A stretch of 64,000 nucleotides of DNA, taken from positions 682,001 to 746,000 of the forward strand of contig NZ_CP072649.1 of assembly GCF_018304825.1 (NCBI RefSeq), in the 5' to 3' direction. The first letter of the stretch is position 1; each line of letters begins with the position of its first letter. The notes under the pieces are model-generated. The model was not told the origin of the DNA, did no database searches, and saw nothing but the letters and a program-made list of their open reading frames with translations. Positions 26,952 through 36,611 of the stretch are shown here, piece by piece. Position numbers and translations under genes: made by a program. This stretch comes from Chloracidobacterium validum. Lineage in GTDB: Bacteria; Acidobacteriota; Blastocatellia; Chloracidobacteriales; Chloracidobacteriaceae.

Positions 26952-28325
26952 TCACCACTGAAACTGTTCGATGGTGCCCAGCGCCAGCGCCAAGTTGATG
27001 CGCGCCGTCACATGCTGCGCCAGGGCGTTGACGCGCGCCGCCCGCGCCTGACTGAGCGCCGCTTGCGCGCGCGCAACTTCTAGGTTGTCCGTAACCCCGG
27101 CCGCAAAACGTTCCTCGGCCAGTTCCGCCTCGCGCTGCGCCAGTGTGACGCCCTGCTCGGCAACAGCCACTTGCTCGGCTGCCGTCGAGACGAGGATGAG
27201 CGCCAGCCGCGCGTCTTGTTCGACCTGCCGCTCAACATCGGCCACCTGTAACGCGCGTTGCCGCGCCCGGCTTTTTTCCGCCACCAGACGGCCAAAGGTC
27301 GCGCCACCGTTGAACACCGGCACGGTGATCCGTACGCCAAAGGTGCGGGTCGGCAGCGCGAACCGATTGGGACGGGTGCCGTTGATGCCGTAGTCGGCAA
27401 AGACTTCCACCGACGGCAACCATTCGGCGGACGTGGCCGCCTGCTCCTGGGCACCGGCTTCCTGCTGCGCCTGCGCCAACTTGATTTCCAGCCGACGCTG
27501 CTTGGCTTCGGTCAGCGCCGTAGCCTGGTCGGGCAAGGGGGTCGGGACGAAACGCAACTCGGCCGTGAGCGTCACCTCGGCCGCGGCCGGGAGCGCCGTC
27601 AATCGGCGCAGTCGGGCCAGGGCTTGTTCCAGTTCGGTCTGCGCCTGGGTGCGACGTGCCTCTTCCTCGGCCAGTTGGACGCCGGCCCGGACTACATCGA
27701 GTTGGGTCGCAAGTCCGGCGGTACGCTGCTCCTGGGCCAGGTTGACCAGCGCCCGCGCCGCCGCGATTTCACGGTCGGCGACCGTGACGACGGACTGGGC
27801 CCGCAGCACACCGAGATAGGCCATCAACACTTCGCCCGTCACTTGCTGGCGAACGAGCTGCGCCTCCAGCTCGGCGGCGCGCCGCGCCGTTTGACTTGCC
27901 CGGTAGCGCTGGATGGCTGACCAGTCAAAAAGCTGCTGTGTGAGCTGCAAACGCGCATCAAACGTATCAAACACGATGATCGAACGCAGCCCAGGGACGA
28001 CATCGCCCAATCCCTGCGCCGCCAAGTTGATGGCGTTGCTGGCGCGCGTCGCCGTCCCGCTCAGGTTGGGCAGCAACGCCGCCCGTGCTTCCAGCGCGCG
28101 CCCACGCGCTTCCTCCCGGCGTTCGGCCGCGAGTTGGACGGCGGTCTCACCGGCCAGAGCCAATTCGATGGCCCGCTCCGGCGACAGCGAACGGGGAATG
28201 CCGCCGGACGGTGGATGAACCACGCCCGGAAGGGGCAGGCGGCGCGGTGGCGGTAGCTGCTGCGCCACGGACACGTTCACAAACCACCCGACCAGCAGAG
28301 CCAGGCACATGAGGCGATGCGTCAT
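26952..28325 (-). CDS. TolC-family outer-membrane channel of the drug-type RND operon
   Basis: 457 residues from ATG 28325, chosen because AAAGGA lies nine bases upstream, whereas the ATG at 28334 would touch it. The signal peptide is MTHRLMCLALLVGWFVNVSV then AQQ. Two efflux repeats follow (LSPERAIELALAGETAVQLA; VTDNLEVARAQAALSQARAA). It begins 34 bp after the RND gene and is the last part of tetR, adaptor, pump, channel. It should form the outer-membrane exit duct of that pump. Confidence 0.9.
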   Translation of the reverse strand: MTHRLMCLALLVGWFVNVSVAQQLPPPRRLPLPGVVHPPSGGIPRSLSPERAIELALAGETAVQLAAERREEARGRALEARAALLPNLSGTATRASNAINLAAQGLGDVVPGLRSIIVFDTFDARLQLTQQLFDWSAIQRYRASQTARRAAELEAQLVRQQVTGEVLMAYLGVLRAQSVVTVADREIAAARALVNLAQEQRTAGLATQLDVVRAGVQLAEEEARRTQAQTELEQALARLRRLTALPAAAEVTLTAELRFVPTPLPDQATALTEAKQRRLEIKLAQAQQEAGAQEQAATSAEWLPSVEVFADYGINGTRPNRFALPTRTFGVRITVPVFNGGATFGRLVAEKSRARQRALQVADVERQVEQDARLALILVSTAAEQVAVAEQGVTLAQREAELAEERFAAGVTDNLEVARAQAALSQARAARVNALAQHVTARINLALALGTIEQFQW

Positions 28326-28359
28326 AACGAACATTCCTTTGGTTCGCGCTTGGCAGACT

Positions 28360-31300
28360 TCAATTGCGTGATTCGGACTCCACGGGCGACTTGGCCCTTG
28401 CAAAGCGTAGCCACCGCGACCAGCGTTGGCCCAGCCAGACACCCATATCGTCAAACAGGGCATAGAACGCCGGGACGGCCAGCAAGGTCAGCAACAGGCA
28501 AAGCGACTGACCACCGATCACCAGGACGGAAATCGAGCGATTCGTGCCTGCTCCGGGCCCCTGCGACAGCGCCAGCGGAATCATCCCGGCCACAAAGGCT
28601 AGGGTCGTCATCAAAATCGGACGTAGCCGGTCTCGGTTCGCCTGGACGATGGCCGCATCGCGCGCCCAGCCGGCCCGGCGGAGGCCGTTCATATGGTCAA
28701 TCTGGAGAATGGCGTTTTTCTTGACGACGGCAAACAACACCATGACCCCCAACCCGACAAACAGGTTCACCGACTGCCCGGCAATCAGGAGCGAAAGCAA
28801 CCCGAAGGGCAGCGCGAGCGGAAGCGTCAGCAGAATGGTGACCGGATGGATGAACGACTCGAACTGGGCCGCCAAGACGACGTACATAAAGACAAAGGTC
28901 AACCCAAACGCGATGGCAAAGTAGTAGGCCGACTCCGCCATATCCTTGGCGTCGCCGGCGAACACCCGCTCGTAACCCGGCGCAAGTTCCAGGGCATTGA
29001 AGGCGGCGTCAATTTGTTCGGTGGCGGCAGAAAGCGACGACCCCTGGGCGACGTTGGCCAGCACCGTGACATATCGCTGGCGATTGAGGCGCTCGATGGC
29101 AACCGGCCCTTGTCCTTCAATGAGTCGCGCGAGATTGGCCAGGGGAACGGTGCCGCCTTTTGCAGTCGGGACGGCAATCGAACCAAGCCGCTCCGGCAGA
29201 CTGCGGAACGACTCTGGAGCGCGAAGTCGAATGCGCGGTTGGTCGGCGGCCTCGACGTTGGCTTCGGCCAGCGTCCCAAGCTCCATCCCGGCCACCAGAA
29301 TGTTGAGCGTGGTGGCAACATCTTCGACGGCGACGCCGAGATCGTCCGCGCGTTGGCGGTCAAGCCTGACCCGCAGCTCAGGCACGCCCAACACCAGCGT
29401 CGAGTTGACGTCCACGACGCCGGGAATACCGCGCATTTCCTTCATCAAGGCTTCGGCATAGCCGGCCAGCCGGTCGAGTTCCGGCCCGCGCAAGACGTAC
29501 TGAATGGTGGCGTTTTCATAGCCGCCACCGGAAAAGGGCGTAATTGGTTGCACGCTGAAGCGCGTTTGGTCGGCATAGCGCTTCAGTCGGTCGCGCGCCT
29601 GCCCAATCAGCTCCGCTTGCGTTTGGCTCCGCTCGGTCAGAGGCGCGAGCTTGACGTAAATATAGCCCCGCGACGCCACGGGCGGGTCACCGCTTCCGGC
29701 GGTTGTCAGGGTGTTCGTCACGCCCGGCAGGGTGCGTAGGTCGGCCGCGATGCGCTCGACCAGGAGCGCCGTGGCGGCAAGCGACGTGCCCTCCGGCGCG
29801 CGGAGCGTGACTTCAAACTGTGATTCGTCATCCTGGGGGATGAAGTCCTTGCCAATGACAATAAACAACGGCACGACCGACGCGGCTACCCCCACACAGA
29901 CCACGGCCACCCAACCCCGATGGCGGACCGACCAGGCCACCAACCACGTGTAAGCGCGGGTCAACCATCCATCGGCGTGGGCTGCCGCAGCCGCGCGCGG
30001 CGACAGCGCGCGCGCACAGAGCATCGGCGTCAGCGTGAAGGAAACCAGCATCGAAATGGCCACGGCCGCCGAGGCCGTCACCCCAAAGGGAGCGAGAAAG
30101 CGCCCGACGATGCCCCCCATGAAGGCCGTCGGGAGAAAGACGGCCAGCAGCGACAGCGTCGTGGCCAGGACGGCCAGGCCGATTTCCCGCGTTGCCGCGA
30201 CAGCGGCTTCAAACGGCGCATAGCCTTTCTCACGGATGAACCGCTCGATGTTTTCCAGCACCACGATGGCGTCGTCAATGACGACGCCGACCATGAGGGT
30301 GAGCGCCAGCAGGGTAATCATGTCCAGCGTGTAGCCCAGCCAGGCCATGACGCCAAACGCGCCGATGACCGACGTGGGGATGGCGAGCGCCGCAATCAGC
30401 GTCAGCCCAACCCGTCGCAGAAAAACCAGGACCACTAGACAGGCCAGCAGGCTGCCTTCGACCAAGTGCTTTTTGACGTCGTTGACGGCGGCCTCGATGA
30501 ATACCGACTTGTCACCCACTTCGGTGATGACGACATCGGGCGGCAGCCCCGCGCGGATGTCGGCCAGGCGCGCCTTGACCGCCGCGGCCAGGGCGACGGC
30601 ATTGCCGCCGGTCCGCTTTGAGACTTGAACGATCACGGCCGAACGTCCATCGAGCGCCGTTATCGTCTGGCGGGGCCGGATGGTTTCTTCGATCTGGGCG
30701 ACATCGCCCAGCCGTACGGGCTGTTGGCCACGGTAGGCAATCGGCAGTTGGCGCAGCGCCTCACTCCCGATCGGCTTACCGGGCGTCCGCAGCGCCGTTT
30801 CACGCGCCCCTTGGGCAAGTCCGCCGGTCGGGGCGTCCTGATTCTGGCGCTGGACGGCAGCCGCGACCTCGACCGGCGTCAGTCCGTACGCCTGCAAGCG
30901 GAGCGGGTCGAGGCTCACCCGCGTCTCCCGGCGCGCGCCACCCAGCAGCGATACCCGGCCAACGCCATCGAGTGTTTCCAGTTGCTCTTTGACCTCGCGT
31001 CGCGCGATACGTGTCGTTTCAGCCAGCGGACGGGACGACGCGACGGCCAGCCGAATGACCGGCGAAGCATTCGTCTCAAACTTCTGAACCGTAGGCGGCT
31101 CAATGGTTTTGGGAAGTTCGGGGATGACCGAGCTGACCTTGTCCCGCACCTCTTGAGCGGCAACGTCGAAATTCTTGTTCAGTGAGAACTGGATATTGAC
31201 CTGTGAAATCCCCTCGACCGATGACGAGCGGACTTCCTTGACACCACCAATCGCATTGACAGCCGACTCCACTTTTTCGGTAATGTCACGTTCGATTTCG

Positions 31301-31473
31301 GAAGCCGACGCTCCAGGGTTGGCAATCACGACCGTAACCACCGGAAAGTCAACATTCGGAAACTGATCGACACCCAGTGTGGTGTAGCCAAAGACGCCTG
31401 CGACGGTAATGGCCACGATCAGCATCGTGGCAAAGACCGGGCGTCGAACACAAATTTCAGCTAACCGTTGCAT
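28360..31473 (-). CDS. AcrB-type (HAE1) RND multidrug efflux pump
   Basis: 1037 residues, the normal size of AcrB-like pumps. The first helix begins MQRLAEICVRRPVFATMLIV and is followed by LGVDQFPNVDFPVVTVVIAN. Helix 4 keeps the proton-relay Asp pair in GVVIDDAIVVLENIERFI, and later sequences FKKNAILQIDHMN-like (VVKKNAILQIDHMNGLRRAG) and the final helices are typical of HAE1 transporters. The pump exchanges protons for hydrophobic compounds taken from the periplasm. It is preceded by its adaptor, followed by its channel, and the operon is headed by a TetR repressor. A 158-bp AT-rich spacer separates it from the adaptor gene. Confidence 0.93.
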   Translation of the reverse strand: MQRLAEICVRRPVFATMLIVAITVAGVFGYTTLGVDQFPNVDFPVVTVVIANPGASASEIERDITEKVESAVNAIGGVKEVRSSSVEGISQVNIQFSLNKNFDVAAQEVRDKVSSVIPELPKTIEPPTVQKFETNASPVIRLAVASSRPLAETTRIARREVKEQLETLDGVGRVSLLGGARRETRVSLDPLRLQAYGLTPVEVAAAVQRQNQDAPTGGLAQGARETALRTPGKPIGSEALRQLPIAYRGQQPVRLGDVAQIEETIRPRQTITALDGRSAVIVQVSKRTGGNAVALAAAVKARLADIRAGLPPDVVITEVGDKSVFIEAAVNDVKKHLVEGSLLACLVVLVFLRRVGLTLIAALAIPTSVIGAFGVMAWLGYTLDMITLLALTLMVGVVIDDAIVVLENIERFIREKGYAPFEAAVAATREIGLAVLATTLSLLAVFLPTAFMGGIVGRFLAPFGVTASAAVAISMLVSFTLTPMLCARALSPRAAAAAHADGWLTRAYTWLVAWSVRHRGWVAVVCVGVAASVVPLFIVIGKDFIPQDDESQFEVTLRAPEGTSLAATALLVERIAADLRTLPGVTNTLTTAGSGDPPVASRGYIYVKLAPLTERSQTQAELIGQARDRLKRYADQTRFSVQPITPFSGGGYENATIQYVLRGPELDRLAGYAEALMKEMRGIPGVVDVNSTLVLGVPELRVRLDRQRADDLGVAVEDVATTLNILVAGMELGTLAEANVEAADQPRIRLRAPESFRSLPERLGSIAVPTAKGGTVPLANLARLIEGQGPVAIERLNRQRYVTVLANVAQGSSLSAATEQIDAAFNALELAPGYERVFAGDAKDMAESAYYFAIAFGLTFVFMYVVLAAQFESFIHPVTILLTLPLALPFGLLSLLIAGQSVNLFVGLGVMVLFAVVKKNAILQIDHMNGLRRAGWARDAAIVQANRDRLRPILMTTLAFVAGMIPLALSQGPGAGTNRSISVLVIGGQSLCLLLTLLAVPAFYALFDDMGVWLGQRWSRWLRFARAKSPVESESRN

Positions 31474-31631
31474 TTCTCATTCCTATGCTTCTTTGCACAG
31501 TCGTTTGGTTTTTTCTTTTCTTTATCGGTATCAGTTCTGGACTATCACTGTTCAGCTTCTTTCTAGAGAAAACAGACAGAAAGGCATTGCTGGAGGGTTC
31601 AAGATAAAAGACCAACCACGGACCCGGTGAC
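31474..31631 (-). other. AT-rich intercistronic spacer inside the RND operon
   Basis: The other junctions of this operon are short or overlapping, but here 158 bp separate adaptor and pump. In mRNA sense the part next to the pump gene is purine-rich and A-rich (gataaagaaaagaaaaaacc) and clearly lower in GC than the flanks. It may hold an internal promoter, an mRNA processing site or a translation enhancer. No hairpin was obvious and no short gene was recognised. Confidence 0.4.
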
Positions 31632-32972
31632 TCACTCAGAACAGAGAACTTCCCTGCCTTCAACGACGCTCTTTGGATCGGACACGATCACCCGCTCCCC
31701 TTGGCTGACGCCCGAATACACCTCGACTTCATCGGCCAGTGACTCACCCACCTGGACAAGGCGCAACCGGGCACGGTTGTCTTCGACGACGAACACGACA
31801 AAGGCATCCAGGGTCGGATGCCGCCAGACGGCGGCGCTGGGGACAACCAGGCGCGAAACGGTTTCCCCAAGTCCTATCTGCGCGGTCACAAACATGCCCG
31901 GACGGAGCTTCCGTTCCGTGTTGGCCACGATGGCGTCAACGACCACCATGCGCGTCGCTGCCTCGACGACCGGGCGAATCGCTGTGACCTTGCCGCGAAT
32001 GGCCAGGCCGGGATGTGCCTCCACGGACGCATCAACCTCCTGCCCAAGGCGTATGCGCGCAGCACTTGTTTCAGGCAGACGTAGTTCGAGCTTGACCCGC
32101 TCCAGCGCGACGAGCACAACCACCGGCTTGTCCGGGGACGCGAACTCACCGGGATTGGCCAACCGTTCGGCAATGCAACCGGCAAACGGCGCGCGAACGG
32201 TGGTGTCCTCGACGGCTTTCTCGGCCAGAGCGACCTGGGCCCGCGCTTCGTCCAGGCGGGACTGGGCCGCCCGCAAGCCGGCGTATTCGGCCCGTAGCCC
32301 CTGGAGCAGCGCTTCGTACCGGCGGCGTGCCGCGCGGAGATTGGATTGCGCTTTCTCGACGTTCGTTCGAGCTTCATCGAGTGCCGCCCGAGTGATGTTG
32401 TCATTCCGGGCCAGCCGTTCGTAGCGTGCCAACGTGGCGGCCGCAAGCTGCGCTTCGGCTTCGGCGGCGGCCAGTTCGGCGCGCGCCGCTTCGGCCTCCG
32501 GCGTCTGGCGCGGATCGAAAGGCGACTGGTCAAGCGCCAGCCGCGCGCGAAGTTGGGCTTCCGCCGCTTCGGCCTGGACTACGGCCGCCCGTGCCTGGGC
32601 CAGCCGCTGGTGGGCTTCCCAGTCGTCGAGACGCAGGATGGGCTGTCCCGCGCTCACCAGATCGCCGACGTCCACAGCGACCGACGTGATATGACCGGCA
32701 ACCATCGGCGCCACGGCGGACTGTCGGAGCGCGACGACGCTCCCGGTGGCGCCGATGGTCTGTGGACGCTGACGGGCCTGGACGCGCGCCACCTGCACCG
32801 GGCTGGGGGCGTCCGACGCCGGGGCAGCGGCGCGGGTCTCGGTTGTTTTCTGACAGCCAACCGCAGTAAGGAGCGTAGCGATGAGGAGCAGCATTTGCAC
32901 CGGCCAGACGGCCGGATGCCTACCAGGGCGCGAATACCGCGCAACACGGGGTCTCCACGTCATGGCCGTCAT
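31632..32972 (-). CDS. RND periplasmic adaptor lipoprotein
   Basis: 446 residues from ATG 32972, whose ATG overlaps the tetR stop as ATGA. The lipoprotein signal ends in LLTAVGC. Then come the lipoyl half-motif VVDVGDLVSAGQPILRLDDW-like (VAVDVGDLVSAGQPILRLDD), a long helical hairpin (about 90-220) rich in Ala/Arg/Glu, the second half-motif TTVRAPFAGCIAERLANPGE, and beta-barrel strands (RIRLGQEVDASVEAHPGLAI). It would bridge the AcrB-like pump and the TolC-like channel. Confidence 0.92.
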   Translation of the reverse strand: MTAMTWRPRVARYSRPGRHPAVWPVQMLLLIATLLTAVGCQKTTETRAAAPASDAPSPVQVARVQARQRPQTIGATGSVVALRQSAVAPMVAGHITSVAVDVGDLVSAGQPILRLDDWEAHQRLAQARAAVVQAEAAEAQLRARLALDQSPFDPRQTPEAEAARAELAAAEAEAQLAAATLARYERLARNDNITRAALDEARTNVEKAQSNLRAARRRYEALLQGLRAEYAGLRAAQSRLDEARAQVALAEKAVEDTTVRAPFAGCIAERLANPGEFASPDKPVVVLVALERVKLELRLPETSAARIRLGQEVDASVEAHPGLAIRGKVTAIRPVVEAATRMVVVDAIVANTERKLRPGMFVTAQIGLGETVSRLVVPSAAVWRHPTLDAFVVFVVEDNRARLRLVQVGESLADEVEVYSGVSQGERVIVSDPKSVVEGREVLCSE

Positions 32973-33583
32973 ACCTTGCGGGCCGGAGCAGCCGCGTGAA
33001 TCCAGTCCAAGATGGTCTGACAAACTTGCCGGCGAGCGCGGCCGGTCGGCGGAGCCAGGCCGAATCCTTCAGCAAAGTAAATGCCGTCGGCGGCAAACCG
33101 GACGGCCGTCGCCGTGGCTTCGTCTATGCCGTCGGAAATCAGCAGACGGTGCCACCGGCGGTAAGCCGACTGGATAAGCCCCAATAGCTCAGGGTTCACG
33201 GCCAAAGCGACCAAAAAGCCGGCCATGTCGCCCTGCCCCAGACCCAGGGTGAATGACTCGGTCGCCTCCAGCTCGGCAAACGAAGCCCGCACATACGCCC
33301 GTAGCCAGCGTCCGGGCTTCTCCGGTTCGGGGTCGCGGGCGTATTCGCGCTCCGTGAGCGCATCCCACTCCGCAATAAAAGTTTCGATCAAGGCCTGCAC
33401 CAACGCTTCCTTCGTTGGAAAGTGATAGAGCAGCCCGCCCTTGCTGACACCGGCGGCGCGGGCGACGGCTTCGAGCGTGAGTTTTGGGAGTCCCTGCTCG
33501 GCCACCACGCGGACAGTCGCCCGCAATAGCGCCTCGCGGGTGGAGTGGCCGGTCGTCGTTGCTTTGTTGGGTGGATAGCGCAT
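32969..33583 (-). CDS. TetR/AcrR-family repressor of the RND operon
   Basis: 204 residues. The N-terminal helix-turn-helix is clear: STREALLRATVRVVAEQGLP then LEAVARAAGVSKGGLLYHFP and TKEALVQALIE. The C-terminal ligand-binding domain resembles the TetR_C of AcrR-like regulators. It is the first gene of the operon and is coupled to the adaptor by ATGA. A perfect 10-bp inverted repeat seven bases upstream of its ATG is the expected operator, implying autorepression of the whole operon and release by a pump substrate. Confidence 0.92.
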   Translation of the reverse strand: MRYPPNKATTTGHSTREALLRATVRVVAEQGLPKLTLEAVARAAGVSKGGLLYHFPTKEALVQALIETFIAEWDALTEREYARDPEPEKPGRWLRAYVRASFAELEATESFTLGLGQGDMAGFLVALAVNPELLGLIQSAYRRWHRLLISDGIDEATATAVRFAADGIYFAEGFGLAPPTGRARRQVCQTILDWIHAAAPARKV

Positions 33584-33589
33584 GCGCCG

Positions 33590-33615
33590 GACTGTACCGT
33601 CCAGCCGGTACAGTC
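33590..33615. promoter_or_regulatory. Palindromic operator upstream of tetR
   Basis: gactgtaccg (33590-33599) and cggtacagtc (33606-33615) are perfect inverted repeats with a six-base centre, ending seven bases from the tetR ATG. The size and position fit a TetR-family dimer site overlapping the promoter or leader of the efflux operon. Confidence 0.75.
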
Positions 33616-33725
33616 GTCAATCCCCAAAAAAAAGCCAATACCTTCCCCCTCCCGCGGGCCGCCAGCGGCGACTCGCCGTTCCCGGCGGTCACGCCGTTTT
33701 CGCTTGGGGGGCTTGGCAAAATCGG

Positions 33726-35009
33726 TTAGCGAAAACTCGAGGTTGAGCTTGGCGCAATCCGCGCCAGTGACAGCTCCGCCGTTTCACGGACGCTGAAGTG
33801 TTCATCTTCAATTGCCGCCCGCTCCAGGGTCGGGCGAACATCCGTATCCCCCACGCCGACCAGCAAGCCCAGCCCGCGGGCCGCCGCGGCTCGCACCCGC
33901 CATTCCTGGTCATGGGTAGCTTCCACCAGTGGCGGGATGGCCTTTGGATGCCGTGTCGCCGCCAGTGCATGCACGTAGCGCCAGCGCATGGGCAGGGTCG
34001 CGTTTTTGAGGTTGTCCGTCAGCGTTGCCAGGTCCTGCATTTCGACGCGCACCGGCGAAACCGATGTGGATGCCGGTGGAACGACGGTGGACCGGATCGT
34101 TTGCTCCCGCGCAATCGTGAACGCTTTGAGGCCGTGGCGGGCCGCCGCGCGCACCAGCGCATTTTCATCCCGGACGGCAAGGCGTTCGAGGATGCGGTGC
34201 GCCTGCTGGTATGGCTCAATCCGGCGCATCTCCATTGTCGCCAGCATCGCCACCGCCTGGAAGCGCAGGTTGGGGTGCGTTTCCTCGGTCGAAGCCACCA
34301 GGTTTTCGACCAACCGGGCCTCTTCATCCGGGATATAGCCAAAACTTGCCAACGCCAGCATGGACTCAACGCGCACACCCAGCTCCTTGCCCTTGCGCAT
34401 CTCGATGAGCAGCGGCGAAACCGCGCGCTCGTCCACCACGCGCAGCGCCGTGTCGCACAACCGCAGATGCGCCCGCCAAACTTCACGGTTGCGGGCGGCC
34501 AGCAACGTTTCCAGGGCTTCTTCGCGGCCCAGCCGCACCATTTCAGAAGCCGTCCAGGCGCGAATCGTCCAGTCCTCATCGTCCAGGAGGCGCACGATTT
34601 CAGGCAGCGCGGCAAAATCCTTGAGGCTGACCAGGGCGGACACCGTCAAGCCGCGCACTTCCGTGGCCTCGTCCTGGAGTCGTTCACGCAGCGGCTCGCT
34701 GGCGCGTGGGTCCTCTAGCTTGCCAAGCGAGTCCACGACCACGGCGCGCACTTCCGGCTCAGGGTCGGACAACCGCCGCAGCAAAGCGTCCACGGCTTCC
34801 TTGGCCTCGTCGCCATCGCGTTCCGCCAAGTCCCCCGCGGCGCGTACCCGGCGGGTGGCGCGGGTGTGTTCCAAGTTTCTCAAAATCTCCTGGAGGGGCC
34901 GGCGGCGGCGCGTCGTTGTCCGCCGGTAGAGCCAGCGTACCGTTAGCACAATCGCTGCCGCCGTACAAAACGAAGCGAACAAAACCCAGAGAATCGGGAC
35001 ACCCTTCAT
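33726..35009 (-). CDS. Membrane-anchored HEAT-repeat protein
   Basis: 427 residues. A single N-terminal membrane helix (VLFASFCTAAAIVLTVRWLY, about 9-28) is followed by a basic stretch RRTTTRRRR and then HEAT-like repeats throughout: RVRAAGDLAERDGDEAKEAV, PEVRAVVVDSLGKLEDPRAS, WTIRAWTASEMVRLGREEAL, WRVRAAAARGLGLLVGV, with the D-P-x-VR turns of PBS-lyase HEAT repeats. Such solenoids bind proteins; no catalytic motif is visible. The positive-inside rule puts the solenoid in the cytoplasm. It is separate from the efflux operon downstream (142 bp between its stop and the tetR ATG). Partner unknown. Confidence 0.8.
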   Translation of the reverse strand: MKGVPILWVLFASFCTAAAIVLTVRWLYRRTTTRRRRPLQEILRNLEHTRATRRVRAAGDLAERDGDEAKEAVDALLRRLSDPEPEVRAVVVDSLGKLEDPRASEPLRERLQDEATEVRGLTVSALVSLKDFAALPEIVRLLDDEDWTIRAWTASEMVRLGREEALETLLAARNREVWRAHLRLCDTALRVVDERAVSPLLIEMRKGKELGVRVESMLALASFGYIPDEEARLVENLVASTEETHPNLRFQAVAMLATMEMRRIEPYQQAHRILERLAVRDENALVRAAARHGLKAFTIAREQTIRSTVVPPASTSVSPVRVEMQDLATLTDNLKNATLPMRWRYVHALAATRHPKAIPPLVEATHDQEWRVRAAAARGLGLLVGVGDTDVRPTLERAAIEDEHFSVRETAELSLARIAPSSTSSFR

Positions 35010-35261
35010 GATACGCTTTTCCTTGCTAGAGATGATGCCAGAGCAACGCGCCAGCGAGATGGAAGTGCTTCTAATCTACGATAAAATTACTAGCATTGAC
35101 AGTAGGGGAGCGCAAAGCAGCCGAATTCCTGACGCAAAGAAACCACGGCCTCGGCACGGTGACTCCCACAGTGGGCAACCCTTTGCCGTGGCGGCCGATC
35201 TGCTGTCATACCTAACCCGCCTTGCGTACCCACCTTGCGTGGTCGTTTTTTAGTTTGGCTT

Positions 35262-36611
35262 ATGAAGGCACTTGCAAATTGGTATTTGACTAACGCTAGC
35301 TCAGTTCGCTCACCCCATTGGCGGTTGGCACTTGTGACGCTGGGGGCAGCACTGACCCTCACCGTTGGGATGGCGCTGCCGGCCCGGCCGGCGGCCCGGG
35401 CGCAGGAAGTTGGCACGCGCGTTGGCACGACCCAACCGGCGCGCGTCGTGCGCGTCACCCCCAAACGAGCCGCCGCCGTCGTCCGGCTCTCGGATGAGGA
35501 TCGCAGTTGGAACGCCATTCGCAATAGCAGCGACCCGAATGATTTCAAGGCGTTTTTGGCCAAGTACGGAGCCGACAGCAAGTATGGGCGGCTGGCCGAA
35601 CAGCTCGTCGAAAGCACTGAAATGGAGAAGTTGCGCAGCAAGACCAAAAGCAGCGCGGATGCGGCGCTCATCATGCGCGACCTGGCCTTTGACGAGTTTC
35701 AAACCGTGGACCTCACGCCGGAAGGTAACCTGATTAACCCGCGTGTCTCGAAGTCTGAAGTCGTGGTCATCGAGCTTGACCGCGAGAAAGGCGTCGTCCT
35801 GGAACTCGTTCGTATTCCAGAAGGAGAGTTCAGGATGGGGTCGCCGGAAGGCGAGGCCGGCCGCTTGACCAATGAAAAGCAGCATGACGTGGCCGTGCCG
35901 GAGTTCTATCTCGGACGCTATGAAGTCACCCGCCAGCAGTGGGCGTTCGTGGCGGCGTTGCCCAAGGTCAAAGACGAGTTACCGGCCAATCCATCCCAGG
36001 TGGATATGCCACGCGCGCGGCGGGCCCCACGCGCGGCGGTGCCGGACGATAGCACCCTGCCGGTTGACGGTGTTACGTGGTCACAGGCGGTCGAGTTTTG
36101 CCGGCGACTCGAAAACATCACGGGCAAGCGGTTCCGGCTGCCGACCGAAGCCGAGTGGGAATACGCCTGTCGCGCCGGCTCCACCAAGCCATTTGCCTTT
36201 GGCGAGACCCTCACGACGCGGGTGGCCAACATCAACGGCGAGATTCCGTATGGAGCAGGCAAAGTCACGCCGACCGCCGGCCGGCCACTGCCGGTCGGCT
36301 CGCTTGGCATCGCCAACGCCTTTGGACTGTTTGACATGCATGGCAACGTCTGGGAATGGTGCCAGGACGCCTTCGTTGAGGATTATGACAACACGCCGAC
36401 TGATGGCAGCGCCTATGATGTGCTCAATCCGGTCTATCGCGTACGGCGCGGCGGTGCGGCGACCTACAAGGCTGAACTGTGCCGGTCTGCCATGCGTGGC
36501 CGCGCCGAGCCAGAACGCGCCGGCGCTTGCCCGACGTGCGTTGGTGGCACAGGCTTACGGGTGGCCATCCTGGCCGAAGACTTGAAACTGACCGACGACC
36601 CCGATGAATAA
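35262..36611 (+). CDS. FGE-sulfatase (SUMF1-like) domain protein, exported
   Basis: 449 residues from ATG 35262. A signal-like hydrophobic segment (LALVTLGAALTLTVGMALPA) ends in ARAQ, so the protein is probably periplasmic. Residues about 80-140 resemble a short helical repeat (DPNDFKAFLAKYGADSKYGR). From about 190 runs a formylglycine-generating-enzyme fold: FRMGSPEGEAGRLTNEKQ, PVDGVTWSQAVEFCRRLENI, FRLPTEAEWEYACRAGSTKP, FGLFDMHGNVWEWCQDAF and the terminal GTGLRVAI. The paired copper-binding cysteines of true FGE near the C-terminus are not obvious, and such proteins in Acidobacteria are frequently not sulfatase activators. Function uncertain; fold confident. Confidence 0.82.
   Translation: MKALANWYLTNASSVRSPHWRLALVTLGAALTLTVGMALPARPAARAQEVGTRVGTTQPARVVRVTPKRAAAVVRLSDEDRSWNAIRNSSDPNDFKAFLAKYGADSKYGRLAEQLVESTEMEKLRSKTKSSADAALIMRDLAFDEFQTVDLTPEGNLINPRVSKSEVVVIELDREKGVVLELVRIPEGEFRMGSPEGEAGRLTNEKQHDVAVPEFYLGRYEVTRQQWAFVAALPKVKDELPANPSQVDMPRARRAPRAAVPDDSTLPVDGVTWSQAVEFCRRLENITGKRFRLPTEAEWEYACRAGSTKPFAFGETLTTRVANINGEIPYGAGKVTPTAGRPLPVGSLGIANAFGLFDMHGNVWEWCQDAFVEDYDNTPTDGSAYDVLNPVYRVRRGGAATYKAELCRSAMRGRAEPERAGACPTCVGGTGLRVAILAEDLKLTDDPDE

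Noticed and set aside
28360-31473. Assigning the drug-type pump as acrB or mexB by name
   Set aside because: The HAE1 class is clear but the substrate and orthology are not; symbol left empty.
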